Below are positions 1 through 8,213 of a stretch of DNA of 64,000 bases, piece by piece. A program made the translations under genes and the position numbers. Numbering within the stretch: position 1 is the stretch's first letter; each line of letters starts with the position of its first letter. This DNA is from Comamonas testosteroni (GTDB lineage Bacteria; Pseudomonadota; Gammaproteobacteria; Burkholderiales; Burkholderiaceae_C), in NCBI RefSeq assembly GCF_000761245.1, contig NZ_AWOR01000068.1, positions 62,001 to 126,000 on the forward strand, read 5' to 3'. The notes beneath the pieces are model-generated. The model was not told where the DNA came from, ran no database searches, and saw only the letters and a program-made list of their open reading frames with translations.

Positions 1-711
1 CTGGCAGGCCTGGGTGCGGGCAGTGCGGCGATCTGGCGGGCCTGGCTCCAGTGGATGCCGCAATACCAGATCCGTCTGAGCACAGCCACCGGCCGCATGC
101 TGAGCCAGCCCCTGCCCGACGGCAGCAGCTTGACGCTGGACGCAGCCAGCCGCGCCGAGGTGGACTTCTACGCCAAGCGCCGACAGGTGCGGCTGCTGGC
201 CGGCAGCGCCTTCTTCGTCGTGGCGCGCGACACGGAAAGGCCCTTCGTGGTCCAGGCCGCAGACGTACAGGTCACCGTGCTGGGCACGCGCTTCGAGGTC
301 GCGCTGGAGGGCGATGCCGTGCTGGTCGCCGTCGATGCAGGCCGCGTGCAGGTGCGCGACGGCAGCGGCGCCCACTATGAACTGGGCGCAGGCCAGATGC
401 TGCGCCTGGTGGCAGGACAGACAGCCGCCGTACAGACCACTGCCACGGTGGCGGTCTGGCAGGCAGGCTGGCTGGACTTCCAGAACACGCCGCTGGCCGA
501 CGTGGCCCGGCGTCTGGAACGCTACAGCCCGCAACCGCTGCGCGTGGAGCCCGATGCCGCCGCTCTGCCCGTGCTGGGGCGCGTGCGCATTGCAGCGGCC
601 CAGAGCTGGCTGCGCATGCTGCCGCACACCCTGCCGGTCAGTGTGCAGGAAGAGGAAGGGGAACAGGGCCCGGGAACCGGGCGCACCCTGGTCATCCGCC
701 GCCGCAGCTGA
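1..711 (+). CDS. FecR-type anti-sigma factor / signal transducer, 5' truncated by the window edge
   Basis: The reading frame is open from base 1, so the start lies outside the window; 236 residues remain. The first visible residues form a hydrophobic stretch followed by QYQIRLSTATG, as expected for the single inner-membrane segment of FecR and the start of its periplasmic domain. The rest matches the FecR periplasmic part (a SLTLDAASRAEV-type stretch, FFVVARDTERPFVVQA, VTVLGTRFEV) and the C-terminal part with LADVARRLERY. FecR-type proteins sense the occupied outer-membrane receptor and control a FecI-type ECF sigma factor; that gene would be expected just upstream, outside the window. The adjacent TonB receptor with an N-terminal signalling domain fits this role. 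Confidence 0.85.
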   Translation: MAGLGAGSAAIWRAWLQWMPQYQIRLSTATGRMLSQPLPDGSSLTLDAASRAEVDFYAKRRQVRLLAGSAFFVVARDTERPFVVQAADVQVTVLGTRFEVALEGDAVLVAVDAGRVQVRDGSGAHYELGAGQMLRLVAGQTAAVQTTATVAVWQAGWLDFQNTPLADVARRLERYSPQPLRVEPDAAALPVLGRVRIAAAQSWLRMLPHTLPVSVQEEEGEQGPGTGRTLVIRRRS

Positions 712-847
712 TGCGCCGAAAGCTCGCCATGTGCGCATCAGGAATGAGGGAATGTCGGCGCCCGTTCGTAAAGGCATGAAGACCCCGGAACGCGAATCAT
801 CCGCAACCCGGGAATCACCATTGCCCAGATCCGTCACGGGACCTTCC

Positions 848-3316
848 ATGTCTTCATCCCCATCCCAACCTTCCCGCCTTGCCCGCCACCATGCGATCGC
901 GGCTGCCATCGCACTGCTGGCCCTGCAGCTGCCTCCTGGCGCTCAGGCTCAGGCAGCACCGGCCACGGCCGCCAGCACCGACTTCCACATTCCCGCTCAG
1001 CCGCTGGACCAGGCGCTGGCCCAGCTGGCCCGCCAGGCTGGCCTGCAACTATTGGCCGCGCCCGAACTGGTGCAGGGCCGACGCGCGCCCGCCGTGGAAG
1101 GGCGCCTGAGCACGACAGCAGCCGTAGCCCGGCTGCTGCGCGGCAGCGGGCTGGAAGGCCATGTGAGCCAGGGCACGCTGGTGGTGGAAACGCCTGCCGG
1201 CACCGGATCCCTGCCCGAAGTCACGGTCTCCGCCGTGGGCGAGACCACGACCACCGAAGGCTCGGGCTCCTACACCACGGGGCTGATGAGCACCTCCACC
1301 AAGCTGCCGCTGTCTATCCGCGAGACGCCGCAGTCCCTGACCGTGGTCACGCGCCAGAAGATGGATGACCAGGGCATGCTATCCATCGACGACGTGGCCA
1401 ACAGCGCCACCGGCATCACCATCAACCGCTGGAGCGACGACCGGGCGCGCTATTTCTCGCGCGGCTTCGTGATCGGCTCCTTCCTGCAGGACGGCGTGCC
1501 CGTCTCGTATGAAACCGATACCTCCACCTACGACACCATGGCCATGTACGACCATGTGGAAGTGGTGCGCGGCCCCACGGGGCTGATGACGGGCGTGGGC
1601 GATCCTTCGGGCACGATCAACTTCGTGCGCAAGCGCGCGCCGCGCACCACCCAGCGCTCGGCCACGCTGCGCGCCGGCAGCTGGAACCAGGCCGTGGGCG
1701 AGATCGATGTGGGGGGCTCCTTCAACGAGGACGGCTCGGCGCGCGGGCGCGTCGTGGCCTCGCTGCAGTCGCGCGACCACTTCATCGATGGCTACGGCAG
1801 CCGCCGCCAGCTGCTGTACGGCACCGCCGAATTCGACCTGGGGCGCGACACCACGCTGAGCGTGGGCGGCTCCTATGTCAACGAAGACAACCCCGGCTCG
1901 CAATGGATGGGCGTGCCGATGGGCTTCGATGGCTCTTTCCTCGACATTGCGCGATCCAGGCGTTTCTCGCCCTCCTGGAGCAAATGGGACAAGAAGGAGG
2001 TCAGCCTGTTCGCCGACCTGGAGCACCGCTTCGACAGCGGCTGGAAGGCCAGGCTGGCCGCGCGCGCCCTGCAGGCCAAGTCCGCGCTGGACGGCGCCTA
2101 CCTGGTCTCGGGCGGCCTCGACGAACTGGGCCGTACGCGCTACGACGTGGCTGGAGGCCTCTACGACTACGACAAGCGCCAACTCAGCCTGGATGCCTCG
2201 GCCCAGGGCCCCGTGCGCCTGTTCGGCCGCGAGCACGACCTAGCCTTCGGTGTCAGCCGCCGCACCATCCGCTGGAGCGACCAGGGCTACAGCTACCTGT
2301 CGCCCACCGGCGAGTGGTTGATCGCCAATGGCGTCGATCCCTACACCTGGAACCCGGACTCGCTGGACCGCTCCGGCCTAATGGCCGAAGACCTGTGGAC
2401 GCGCCGCCAGAAGACCACGCTGACCTCGGCCTACGCCACGGGCCGCTTCCTGCTGGCCGAGCCGCTGAACCTGATCGCCGGTGCACGCCTGGATTGGTAT
2501 GACTTCACCAACGCCCAGCGCCAGGGCAGCTGGAGCCGTGAACGCGAATTCAGCGAGAAAGCCCATGCCACACCCTATGCGGCGCTGACCTACGACATCA
2601 ACAAGACCTACTCGGCCTATGCCAGCTACACCAGCATCTTCCGGCCACAGGATTTTCTCGATGTCTCGGGCAGCATGCTGGCGCCGGTGGAAGGCCGCAA
2701 TTTCGAGCTGGGCCTCAAGGGCAGCTATCTGGACGACCGCGTGAACCTAGCCGTTGCCGTGTTCAACACCACGCAGGACAACCTGCCCCAGGCCATTACG
2801 GACATCAACTCCTGCACGGTGAAGACCAATTGCTACCGCTCGGTGGGCAAGGTCAGGAGCAAGGGGCTGGATGTGGACATCAGCGGCGAGGTCCTGCCAC
2901 GCCTGAATGCCGGCTTTGGCTACACCTTCACCCAGGCCCAGATCGCCAGCGACAGCACCGAAGGCGTCAAGGGTGCGCCCTATGCCAGCTACACGCCGCG
3001 CCACCAGCTCAAGCTTTCCGCCATGTACCACCTGGGCGGCGAGCTGGGTGCATGGCGCGTGGGCGGCGGCCTGCGCTACCAGAGCCGCACCACGTCCGAG
3101 TCGCTGACCAGCGCCGAGGGCTATGTCATCCGACAACCGGCCTATGCTGTGGCCGACCTGGTGGTCGGCTGGCGCGTGAACCAGCAGTTGGACCTGCAGG
3201 TGAACATCAGCAACCTGTTCGATCGTCGCTATTTCGAGACCCTGGGCACAAACAATGGTGGCAACTATTTCGGCATGCCGCGCAAGGTTCTGCTGACCGC
3301 GCGATACCAGTTCTGA
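848..3316 (+). CDS. TonB-dependent ferric siderophore receptor with N-terminal signalling (STN) domain
   Basis: This 822-residue protein starts with a signal peptide (ALLALQLPPGAQA) if the ATG at 848 is used; the frame is open further upstream, but an earlier start would bury the signal peptide. Residues about 45-115 are a secretin/TonB N-terminal (STN) domain (FHIPAQPLDQALAQLARQAG), which marks FecA/FpvA-type transducing receptors. A TonB-box-like EVTVSA follows, then the plug (LPLSIRETPQSLTVVTRQ) and a 22-strand barrel ending in the terminal phenylalanine typical of outer-membrane proteins (LTARYQF). It imports a ferric siderophore, probably hydroxamate or catecholate type, and signals to the FecR protein encoded just before it. 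The ligand cannot be named from sequence. Confidence 0.92.
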   Translation: MSSSPSQPSRLARHHAIAAAIALLALQLPPGAQAQAAPATAASTDFHIPAQPLDQALAQLARQAGLQLLAAPELVQGRRAPAVEGRLSTTAAVARLLRGSGLEGHVSQGTLVVETPAGTGSLPEVTVSAVGETTTTEGSGSYTTGLMSTSTKLPLSIRETPQSLTVVTRQKMDDQGMLSIDDVANSATGITINRWSDDRARYFSRGFVIGSFLQDGVPVSYETDTSTYDTMAMYDHVEVVRGPTGLMTGVGDPSGTINFVRKRAPRTTQRSATLRAGSWNQAVGEIDVGGSFNEDGSARGRVVASLQSRDHFIDGYGSRRQLLYGTAEFDLGRDTTLSVGGSYVNEDNPGSQWMGVPMGFDGSFLDIARSRRFSPSWSKWDKKEVSLFADLEHRFDSGWKARLAARALQAKSALDGAYLVSGGLDELGRTRYDVAGGLYDYDKRQLSLDASAQGPVRLFGREHDLAFGVSRRTIRWSDQGYSYLSPTGEWLIANGVDPYTWNPDSLDRSGLMAEDLWTRRQKTTLTSAYATGRFLLAEPLNLIAGARLDWYDFTNAQRQGSWSREREFSEKAHATPYAALTYDINKTYSAYASYTSIFRPQDFLDVSGSMLAPVEGRNFELGLKGSYLDDRVNLAVAVFNTTQDNLPQAITDINSCTVKTNCYRSVGKVRSKGLDVDISGEVLPRLNAGFGYTFTQAQIASDSTEGVKGAPYASYTPRHQLKLSAMYHLGGELGAWRVGGGLRYQSRTTSESLTSAEGYVIRQPAYAVADLVVGWRVNQQLDLQVNISNLFDRRYFETLGTNNGGNYFGMPRKVLLTARYQF

Positions 3317-3326
3317 CCCGCCAACG

Positions 3327-3352
3327 AAAATGCCCCGCCAGTGGCGGGGCAT
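3327..3352. terminator. Intrinsic terminator between the siderophore receptor and rnpB (convergent)
   Basis: Stem ATGCCCCGCC (3330-3339) pairs with GGCGGGGCAT (3343-3352) around a 3-base loop. On the minus strand it is followed by a short T run (complement of 3327-3330), so it best serves rnpB, but it lies 14 bases after the receptor stop codon and may work in both directions. Confidence 0.75.
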
Positions 3353-3364
3353 GGAAGAAAGTGT

Positions 3365-3721
3365 GAAGTGCGCCGATAAGCCGGATTCTGTGCACAGCGG
3401 TTGCCCGCCATGTGACCGCCATTAATCTTGGCCATCAGTCGCCTGATGGCTCGGTGCTACCTACCCGCACACTCCGGGGGCCCCGTCAACGTGTGCCTAC
3501 TTGGTATTGCTGCGCGTAGAGATTGCCCGTTTCACCCTGGTTGGTCTGCCTTGCGGCACTCCTGCCAGACTCGTCTCTGTTGCTCTGATCCTCACCTCAC
3601 GGTGGACAGCTGTTAGCTGCTACGCCGCCCTATGCAGTCCGGACGTTCCTCCAGTACGGTCTTTCGACCCAACGCAAGCGTTGGCCTTTCGGCTAGTACC
3701 AGCGGCGGTCTGGCGCACTTC
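3365..3721 (-). ncRNA. rnpB: RNase P RNA, bacterial class A
   Basis: Read on the minus strand, the transcript begins GAAGTGCGCC and ends GGCGCACTTC, so the two ends pair as helix P1. It carries the conserved 5' core GGAGGAACGTCCGGACT and the 3' core ACAGAATCCGGCTTA, with ACCAGGGTGAAACGG and CGGGTAGGTAGCACC elements between. The length of about 357 nt is normal for class A. It is the catalytic RNA that removes 5' leaders from pre-tRNA together with RnpA. The gene follows the AraC gene on the same strand with only about 20 bases between. Confidence 0.95.
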
Positions 3722-3730
3722 ACGGCGCGC

Positions 3731-3763
3731 ATTATCCCGCGTTCAGAAAGAACTTGCACAGAA
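3731..3763 (-). promoter_or_regulatory. Candidate sigma-70 promoter of rnpB
   Basis: On the minus strand a GATAAT hexamer (3736-3731) lies about 10 bases before the first base of the RNase P RNA, a good -10 position. The -35 region would fall inside the last codons of the neighbouring AraC gene, and no strong TTGACA is visible there. The placement is inference from the RNA end. Confidence 0.4.
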
Positions 3764-4567
3764 CTCGCGTCTGAACTGCTCGGGCGGCAGGCCGGACTCG
3801 CGCTGGAACATGGCAATAAAGGCCGAGGGCGTGCTGTAACCCAGGTCGTAGGCGATCTGCTGCACGGTGTGGCCGGCCTCCAGCGCATCGATCGCCTGCA
3901 GATAACGCATGCGCTGGCGCCACTCGCCCAGACTCATGCCCAGCTCGCGCTGACAGTGACGTGCCAGTGTGCGCTCCGTCATGTGCACGGTCTCGGCCCA
4001 TTCGGCCAGGCTGCGATGGTCATCGGGGCTCGACTGCATGGCGTCCAGCACCTGCACCAGCGCCGGATGCCGGGCCACGGGCAGAAAGCTCAGCTCCAGC
4101 GGCGTGGCACGCAACTGGTCATGCACCACCCGGGCCAGACGCAGGTCTGCGTCAGTCACCGGGATCTGCACGCCTCGGGCACCGAAGTCCGCCAGCACGG
4201 CCTTGACGATGGGCCCCAGGCGCATGCAGCCCGCCGTCTGCGGCAGATCCGCACACAGATCAGGGGCCAGATAGACGGAGCGGTACTGCACAGCATGCTG
4301 CAGATAGCAGCTGTGCACCACGCCCGGCGGAATCCACACCCCGTGCTGCGGCGGGCACAGGATATGACCCGTGGGCACGTCCATGCTCAGACTGCCGTGG
4401 GCCGCATAGTTCAGGTGCCCCCAGCGATGGCTGTGCGGCGGAGCCTCGCTGTGTTCGCCGAACTCGTCATAGCGGAAGTAATAGCTGCCAGGCACTTTGT
4501 CGGTGTCCAGTATCTGTACGGCATGGCGCTTGGCGGCCGGACCGGGAGTCGGGGCAGAGGCGGGCAT
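3743..4567 (-). CDS. AraC-family transcriptional regulator with N-terminal cupin
   Basis: The protein has 274 residues. The N-terminal half is a cupin-type sensor domain (HSHRWGHLNYAAHGSL; GVWIPPGVVHSCYL, about residues 45-95). The C-terminal part, about 185-270, is the double helix-turn-helix AraC DNA-binding domain (MTERTLARHCQRELG, then VQQIAYDLGYSTPSAFIAMF and LPPEQFRREF). It is divergent from the EamA-type exporter gene across 91 bases, a common arrangement in which the regulator controls the exporter. An inverted repeat in that gap may be its binding site. The ligand is unknown. Confidence 0.9.
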   Translation of the reverse strand: MPASAPTPGPAAKRHAVQILDTDKVPGSYYFRYDEFGEHSEAPPHSHRWGHLNYAAHGSLSMDVPTGHILCPPQHGVWIPPGVVHSCYLQHAVQYRSVYLAPDLCADLPQTAGCMRLGPIVKAVLADFGARGVQIPVTDADLRLARVVHDQLRATPLELSFLPVARHPALVQVLDAMQSSPDDHRSLAEWAETVHMTERTLARHCQRELGMSLGEWRQRMRYLQAIDALEAGHTVQQIAYDLGYSTPSAFIAMFQRESGLPPEQFRREFCASSF

Positions 4568-4608
4568 GGGTTCGTCCGGCTTGAGTTATGAAATGTCTGA
4601 AATCAGCA

Positions 4609-4634
4609 ATGCGCTTCAAATACGTCAAGCGCAT
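4609..4634. promoter_or_regulatory. Inverted repeat between araC-type gene and EamA exporter
   Basis: ATGCGCTT (4609-4616) and AAGCGCAT (4627-4634) form an 8-bp inverted repeat with a 10-base spacer, centred about 37 bases before the exporter start. It is a candidate operator for the divergent AraC regulator; binding is inferred only from position and symmetry. Confidence 0.4.
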
Positions 4635-4658
4635 CATAAGCACCTCAAGGAGTTTCAT

Positions 4659-5573
4659 ATGGGTGCATACCTACTACCACTGGGCGCGGTGCTGATCTGG
4701 TCGGTCAACACCGTGGTCAGCAAGCTGGCCGCAGACAGCATCAGCGCGGCCGAGATCGGGTTCTTTCGCTGGCTGGTGGCCGCCGTGCTTTTCACGCCCT
4801 TCGTTCTGCCCTCGATCTGGCGCCAGCGCGCCGACATCAAGCCCCTGCTGCCACGGATCGTCGTGCTGGGCGTGCTGGGCATGGTCATCTACCAAAGCCT
4901 GGCCTATTACGCTGCCCACTTCACCACGGCCACACACATGGGCATCATCGGCTCGCTCACGCCCATGCTGGTGCTGGCCCTGGCCGTGTTCATGCTGGGC
5001 CAGCCGCTCACGCATGGCGGCATCTGGGGTTCGTTGCTGGCAATTGTGGGAGTCGCGCTGGTGGTTTCCTCGGGCCGGCTCAGCCATCTGGCCTCCGAGG
5101 GACTGAACCTGGGCGACGCCATGATGTTCCTGGCCATGCTGGCCTATGCGGTCTACAACATCCTGCTCAAGCGCTGGCCCATGCCGCGCCTGGCCACGGT
5201 GCAGCTGCTGTATCTGCAGGTGCTGGTTGCCGTTATCGTGCAATTGCCGCTCTATCTCTTCTCGCCCAAGACCGGGCTTGACGCCAGCAACCTGCCGCTG
5301 GTGGGCTACGCGGGCATCATGGCCTCCATCGCTGCGCCGCTGCTGTGGATGAAGGCGGTGCAGACGCTGGGACCCGGGCGATCGAGCATGTTCTTCAATC
5401 TGATCCCGGTCTTCACCGCCCTGATCGCGGCTTTCGCCCTGAACGAGCCCCTGGCGGCCTACCATGCCGTGGGCGGCATCATGACGATTGCCGGTCTGCT
5501 GCTGGCCGAGTTGTGGAAGGCCCCGCTGCGCTCGCGGCCTGCCTTGGCCTGCAGTGCTAAAGCAGCAGATTGA
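4659..5573 (+). CDS. EamA/DMT-family membrane exporter
   Basis: The ATG at 4659 is chosen because an AAGGAG ribosome-binding site lies 7 bases before it and because the protein then starts directly with the first membrane helix (LLPLGAVLIWSVNTVVSKLA). The 304-residue product has about ten hydrophobic helices in two EamA repeats, the usual size for drug/metabolite transporter proteins such as RhaT/YdcZ-like and amino-acid or nucleoside exporters. It probably exports a small metabolite under control of the divergent AraC regulator. The substrate cannot be inferred. Confidence 0.88.
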   Translation: MGAYLLPLGAVLIWSVNTVVSKLAADSISAAEIGFFRWLVAAVLFTPFVLPSIWRQRADIKPLLPRIVVLGVLGMVIYQSLAYYAAHFTTATHMGIIGSLTPMLVLALAVFMLGQPLTHGGIWGSLLAIVGVALVVSSGRLSHLASEGLNLGDAMMFLAMLAYAVYNILLKRWPMPRLATVQLLYLQVLVAVIVQLPLYLFSPKTGLDASNLPLVGYAGIMASIAAPLLWMKAVQTLGPGRSSMFFNLIPVFTALIAAFALNEPLAAYHAVGGIMTIAGLLLAELWKAPLRSRPALACSAKAAD

Positions 5574-5754
5574 GAATCGCGTAGCTCATCAGCGACAGCA
5601 GGCTGACCACGAACACCAGCATGACCCAGGGGCCCCAGCGCTGCTCGCGCCAGGAAAAACCGACCAACAGGCCTACGCAGCAGGCCCCCAGCAGCATCAA
5701 AATTGTGTTGAACGTGAGCAAGAGCAGTCCTCCCTGAAACAGACTTCGTTCCAT
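5557..5754 (-). CDS. Small two-helix membrane protein of unknown function
   Basis: This 65-residue protein begins MERSLFQGGLLLLTF. It has two clear hydrophobic segments (residues about 8-30 and 42-64) separated by a charged turn (SWREQRWG), and ends at the second helix. I do not recognise the family. The frame can be extended upstream to 5817, but the extension crosses a strong hairpin and the FNR-like box, so the inner ATG is preferred. The 3' end overlaps the end of the EamA gene by 17 bases (convergent). The FNR-like palindrome 46 bases upstream suggests expression under low oxygen, which is inference. Confidence 0.5.
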   Translation of the reverse strand: MERSLFQGGLLLLTFNTILMLLGACCVGLLVGFSWREQRWGPWVMLVFVVSLLSLMSYAILNLLL

Positions 5755-6125
5755 TGTTCCCGATTGCAGGCCCCAGGGGAAACACCATCGCCCCTGGGCT
5801 TGACCTGAATCAAGCACAAGCCCTGCAGACTCGCGCCCGCGGCCTGCCCAGCGCTGCCATCGGCCGCGCCCAGCCCCTAGGGTTTTCCCGCGCTTTATCG
5901 GTGCACGCCTGCCTCATGCCGGTGCAAAGCCCGCACCACCTCTGCTCATAAGAATTTGCATTCAGGGCCGCTCAGAATTTCTTGTTGGACAGCCCCTCGC
6001 TGCCTTTCGATACTGCCGCCACAGGAACACCGGCCCGCGCCGCATCCCCATGTTCCAAATCACACAGGAGCGCCAGCAAAAGCGCCCCATGTGCCCGCTG
6101 CACTTTCGCATACAGGAGACTCCCC
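5755..6125. other. Intergenic region with FNR-like box and hairpin
   Basis: This 371-base gap separates two divergent genes. It holds a hairpin (CCCAGGGG at about 5772-5779 with CCCCTGGG at 5791-5798) and the FNR-like palindrome at 5800-5813. Nothing coding is supported. The MFS gene has a GGAG ribosome-binding site near 6115-6118. Confidence 0.6.
5800..5813. promoter_or_regulatory. FNR/ANR-like box
   Basis: TTGACCTGAATCAA differs at one position from the FNR consensus TTGAT-N4-ATCAA and is part of a longer GCTTGA-N6-TCAAGC palindrome (5798-5815). It is centred 52 bases before the small membrane protein start (minus strand) and about 320 bases before the MFS gene, so it more likely serves the former. 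Confidence 0.5.
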
Positions 6126-7445
6126 ATGAGCAGCCCGGCTTCCGCCACCACCCCTCTTGCCGACCATGCCGGTGCGCACGCGCACCTCGACATGGACGCC
6201 ACCTACCGCAAGATCACCTGGCGCCTGATCCCCTTTCTGGTCTTTCTCTTTGTCCTGGCCTGGATAGACCGCGTCAACGTCGGCTTCGCCAAGCTGCAGA
6301 TGCTGCAGGACCTGCAGTTCAGCGAGGCCGTCTACGGCCTGGGCGCCGGCATCTTCTTCATCGGCTACTTCCTGTTCGAAGTGCCCAGCAACCTGCTGCT
6401 GGAGAAGATCGGCGCACGCAAGACGCTGGCGCGCATCACCATCCTCTGGGGCGCGGCCTCAATGGCCATGGCCTATGTGACCACGCCCACCATGTTCTAT
6501 GTGCTGCGCTTCATCCTGGGCGTGGTCGAGGCGGGCTTCTTCCCCGGCGTGGTGCTGTATCTGACCTACTGGTTCCCGGCCCGTCACCGCGCACGCATCA
6601 ACGGCTTGTTCATGACCTCGTTCGCCATCGCCGGCGCCGTGGGCGGCCCGATCGCGGGCGCCATCATGAACGGCATGCAGGACGTGGGCCATCTGGCCAA
6701 CTGGCAATGGCTGTTCATCCTTGAAGGCATTCCCTCGGTGATCGCCGGCTTCTTCGTGCTGGCCTGGCTGCCCGAGAAGCCCGAGAACGCCAAGTGGCTG
6801 AGCGCCGCCGAGCAGCGCGCCGTCACCGCCGCCGTGGCCCAGGAGAGCCAGCAAGGCCACAAGCAGCATTCCTTCGCCGACGCCTGCCGCAACTACCGCG
6901 TCTGGCTGTGCGCCGCCGTGTACTTTTGCATCGTCAGCGGCAACGCCACGATCGCCTTCTGGTCGCCGTCCATCATCAAGGAGATCGGCATCCATAACAA
7001 TCTGCAGATCGGCCTGATCTCGGCCATTCCCTTTCTCGCCGGCACGCTGGCCATGGTCTGGAACGGCATGCATTCGGACAAGACCGGCGAGCGCCGCATG
7101 CACAGCGCCATCCCCGCGCTAATCGCCGCCACAGGCCTGATCCTGACAGGCATGTTCCTGCACGACGCCGTGCTGGCCCTGTGCGCGCTGACGCTGGCCT
7201 CCGTCGGCATCCTCGCCGCCTTCCCTGTGTTCTGGTCCATTCCCTCGGCCTTTCTGGCCGGCACGGCGGCCGCAGGCGGCATCGCCCTCATCAACTCCAT
7301 CGGCAACCTAGCCGGCTTTGTGGCGCCCTACATGATCGGCGCGCTCAAGACCAGCACCGGCTCGCTGTCCTCGGGGCTGTACTTCGTGGCCGCGCTGGAG
7401 TTCCTCGCCGCCTTCCTGGTCGTGCTCTTCGTCAAGAAGCAGTGA
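6126..7445 (+). CDS. MFS transporter, anion:cation symporter (ACS) type
   Basis: The 439-residue protein has 12 predicted membrane helices. The first helix and following loop (LAWIDRVNVGFAKLQM) and the EVPSNLLLEKIGARK stretch are typical of the ACS group of the major facilitator superfamily, which includes phthalate, tartrate and hydroxyphenylacetate importers. The start at 6126 is supported by an upstream GGAG and by the position of the first helix. It heads an operon with a DUF2848 gene (75 bases on) and an amidase (15 bases further), so it probably imports an organic acid or amide that those enzymes act on. Confidence 0.88.
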   Translation: MSSPASATTPLADHAGAHAHLDMDATYRKITWRLIPFLVFLFVLAWIDRVNVGFAKLQMLQDLQFSEAVYGLGAGIFFIGYFLFEVPSNLLLEKIGARKTLARITILWGAASMAMAYVTTPTMFYVLRFILGVVEAGFFPGVVLYLTYWFPARHRARINGLFMTSFAIAGAVGGPIAGAIMNGMQDVGHLANWQWLFILEGIPSVIAGFFVLAWLPEKPENAKWLSAAEQRAVTAAVAQESQQGHKQHSFADACRNYRVWLCAAVYFCIVSGNATIAFWSPSIIKEIGIHNNLQIGLISAIPFLAGTLAMVWNGMHSDKTGERRMHSAIPALIAATGLILTGMFLHDAVLALCALTLASVGILAAFPVFWSIPSAFLAGTAAAGGIALINSIGNLAGFVAPYMIGALKTSTGSLSSGLYFVAALEFLAAFLVVLFVKKQ

Positions 7446-7520
7446 CCGCCTGACGCTGCCTGCGCAGCGCCGCTTTGCGGGGCCCACGGCCCCGCCTCCC
7501 CCTTTTTTGAGATTTCCGCC

Positions 7521-8198
7521 ATGCAACTGCAATTCACCACCCCCGAAGGCCAGACCCTGGCCCCCATCTTCGACACCCTGATCGTCGCCGGCTGGGCCGG
7601 ACGCGACCATGCGGCCATCGAGCACCATATCGAGGAGCTGGCCGCGCTCGGCATTCCGCGCCCCAGCGCCGTGCCGCTGTACTACCGCATCGCCAGCAAC
7701 CAGCTGAGCCAGAGCAGCACGCTGCAGGTGCTTGGCCCGGACTCCTCGGGCGAAGCCGAGGTCTTCGTCTTCACCCATGACGGCGAGATGTTCGTGAGCC
7801 TGGCCTCGGACCACACCGACCGCAAGCTCGAAGCCTATAGCGTGGCCTTCTCCAAGCAGGCCTGCATCAAGCCCGTGGCCACCCAGGCCTGGCGTTTTGC
7901 CGATGTGGCCGGCCACTGGGACGAGCTGATCCTGCGCTCGTGGATCGTGGAGGACGGCCGCGAAGTGCTGTACCAGGAAGGCACGCTGGCCAGCCTGCGC
8001 ACGCCCCAGGACCTGATCGCGGGCTACACCGGCGGCCAGAGCCTGCTACCCGAAGGCAACGGCATGACCTGCGGCACCATGGCCGCCATCGGCGGCATAC
8101 GCCCGGCCACGCAGTTCGCCATGGAGCTGTACGACCCGCGCAGCCAGCGCAGCATCCGCCACCGCTACCGCAGCGAGCTGCTGGACATCGTCGCCTGA
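7521..8198 (+). CDS. DUF2848 family protein
   Basis: The 225-residue protein matches DUF2848: it opens with a FDTLIVAGWAGRD stretch, continues with PRPSAVPLYYRI and VFTHDGEMFVSLASDHTDR, and closes with an EGNGMTCGTMAAIGGIRP segment. The overall shape recalls fumarylacetoacetase-like hydrolases, but no activity is established for the family to my knowledge. It sits between an organic-anion importer and an amidase with a 15-base gap to the latter, so a role in the same degradation step is likely. Confidence 0.82.
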   Translation: MQLQFTTPEGQTLAPIFDTLIVAGWAGRDHAAIEHHIEELAALGIPRPSAVPLYYRIASNQLSQSSTLQVLGPDSSGEAEVFVFTHDGEMFVSLASDHTDRKLEAYSVAFSKQACIKPVATQAWRFADVAGHWDELILRSWIVEDGREVLYQEGTLASLRTPQDLIAGYTGGQSLLPEGNGMTCGTMAAIGGIRPATQFAMELYDPRSQRSIRHRYRSELLDIVA

Positions 8199-8213
8199 AC
8201 CCCGGAGCTGCCC

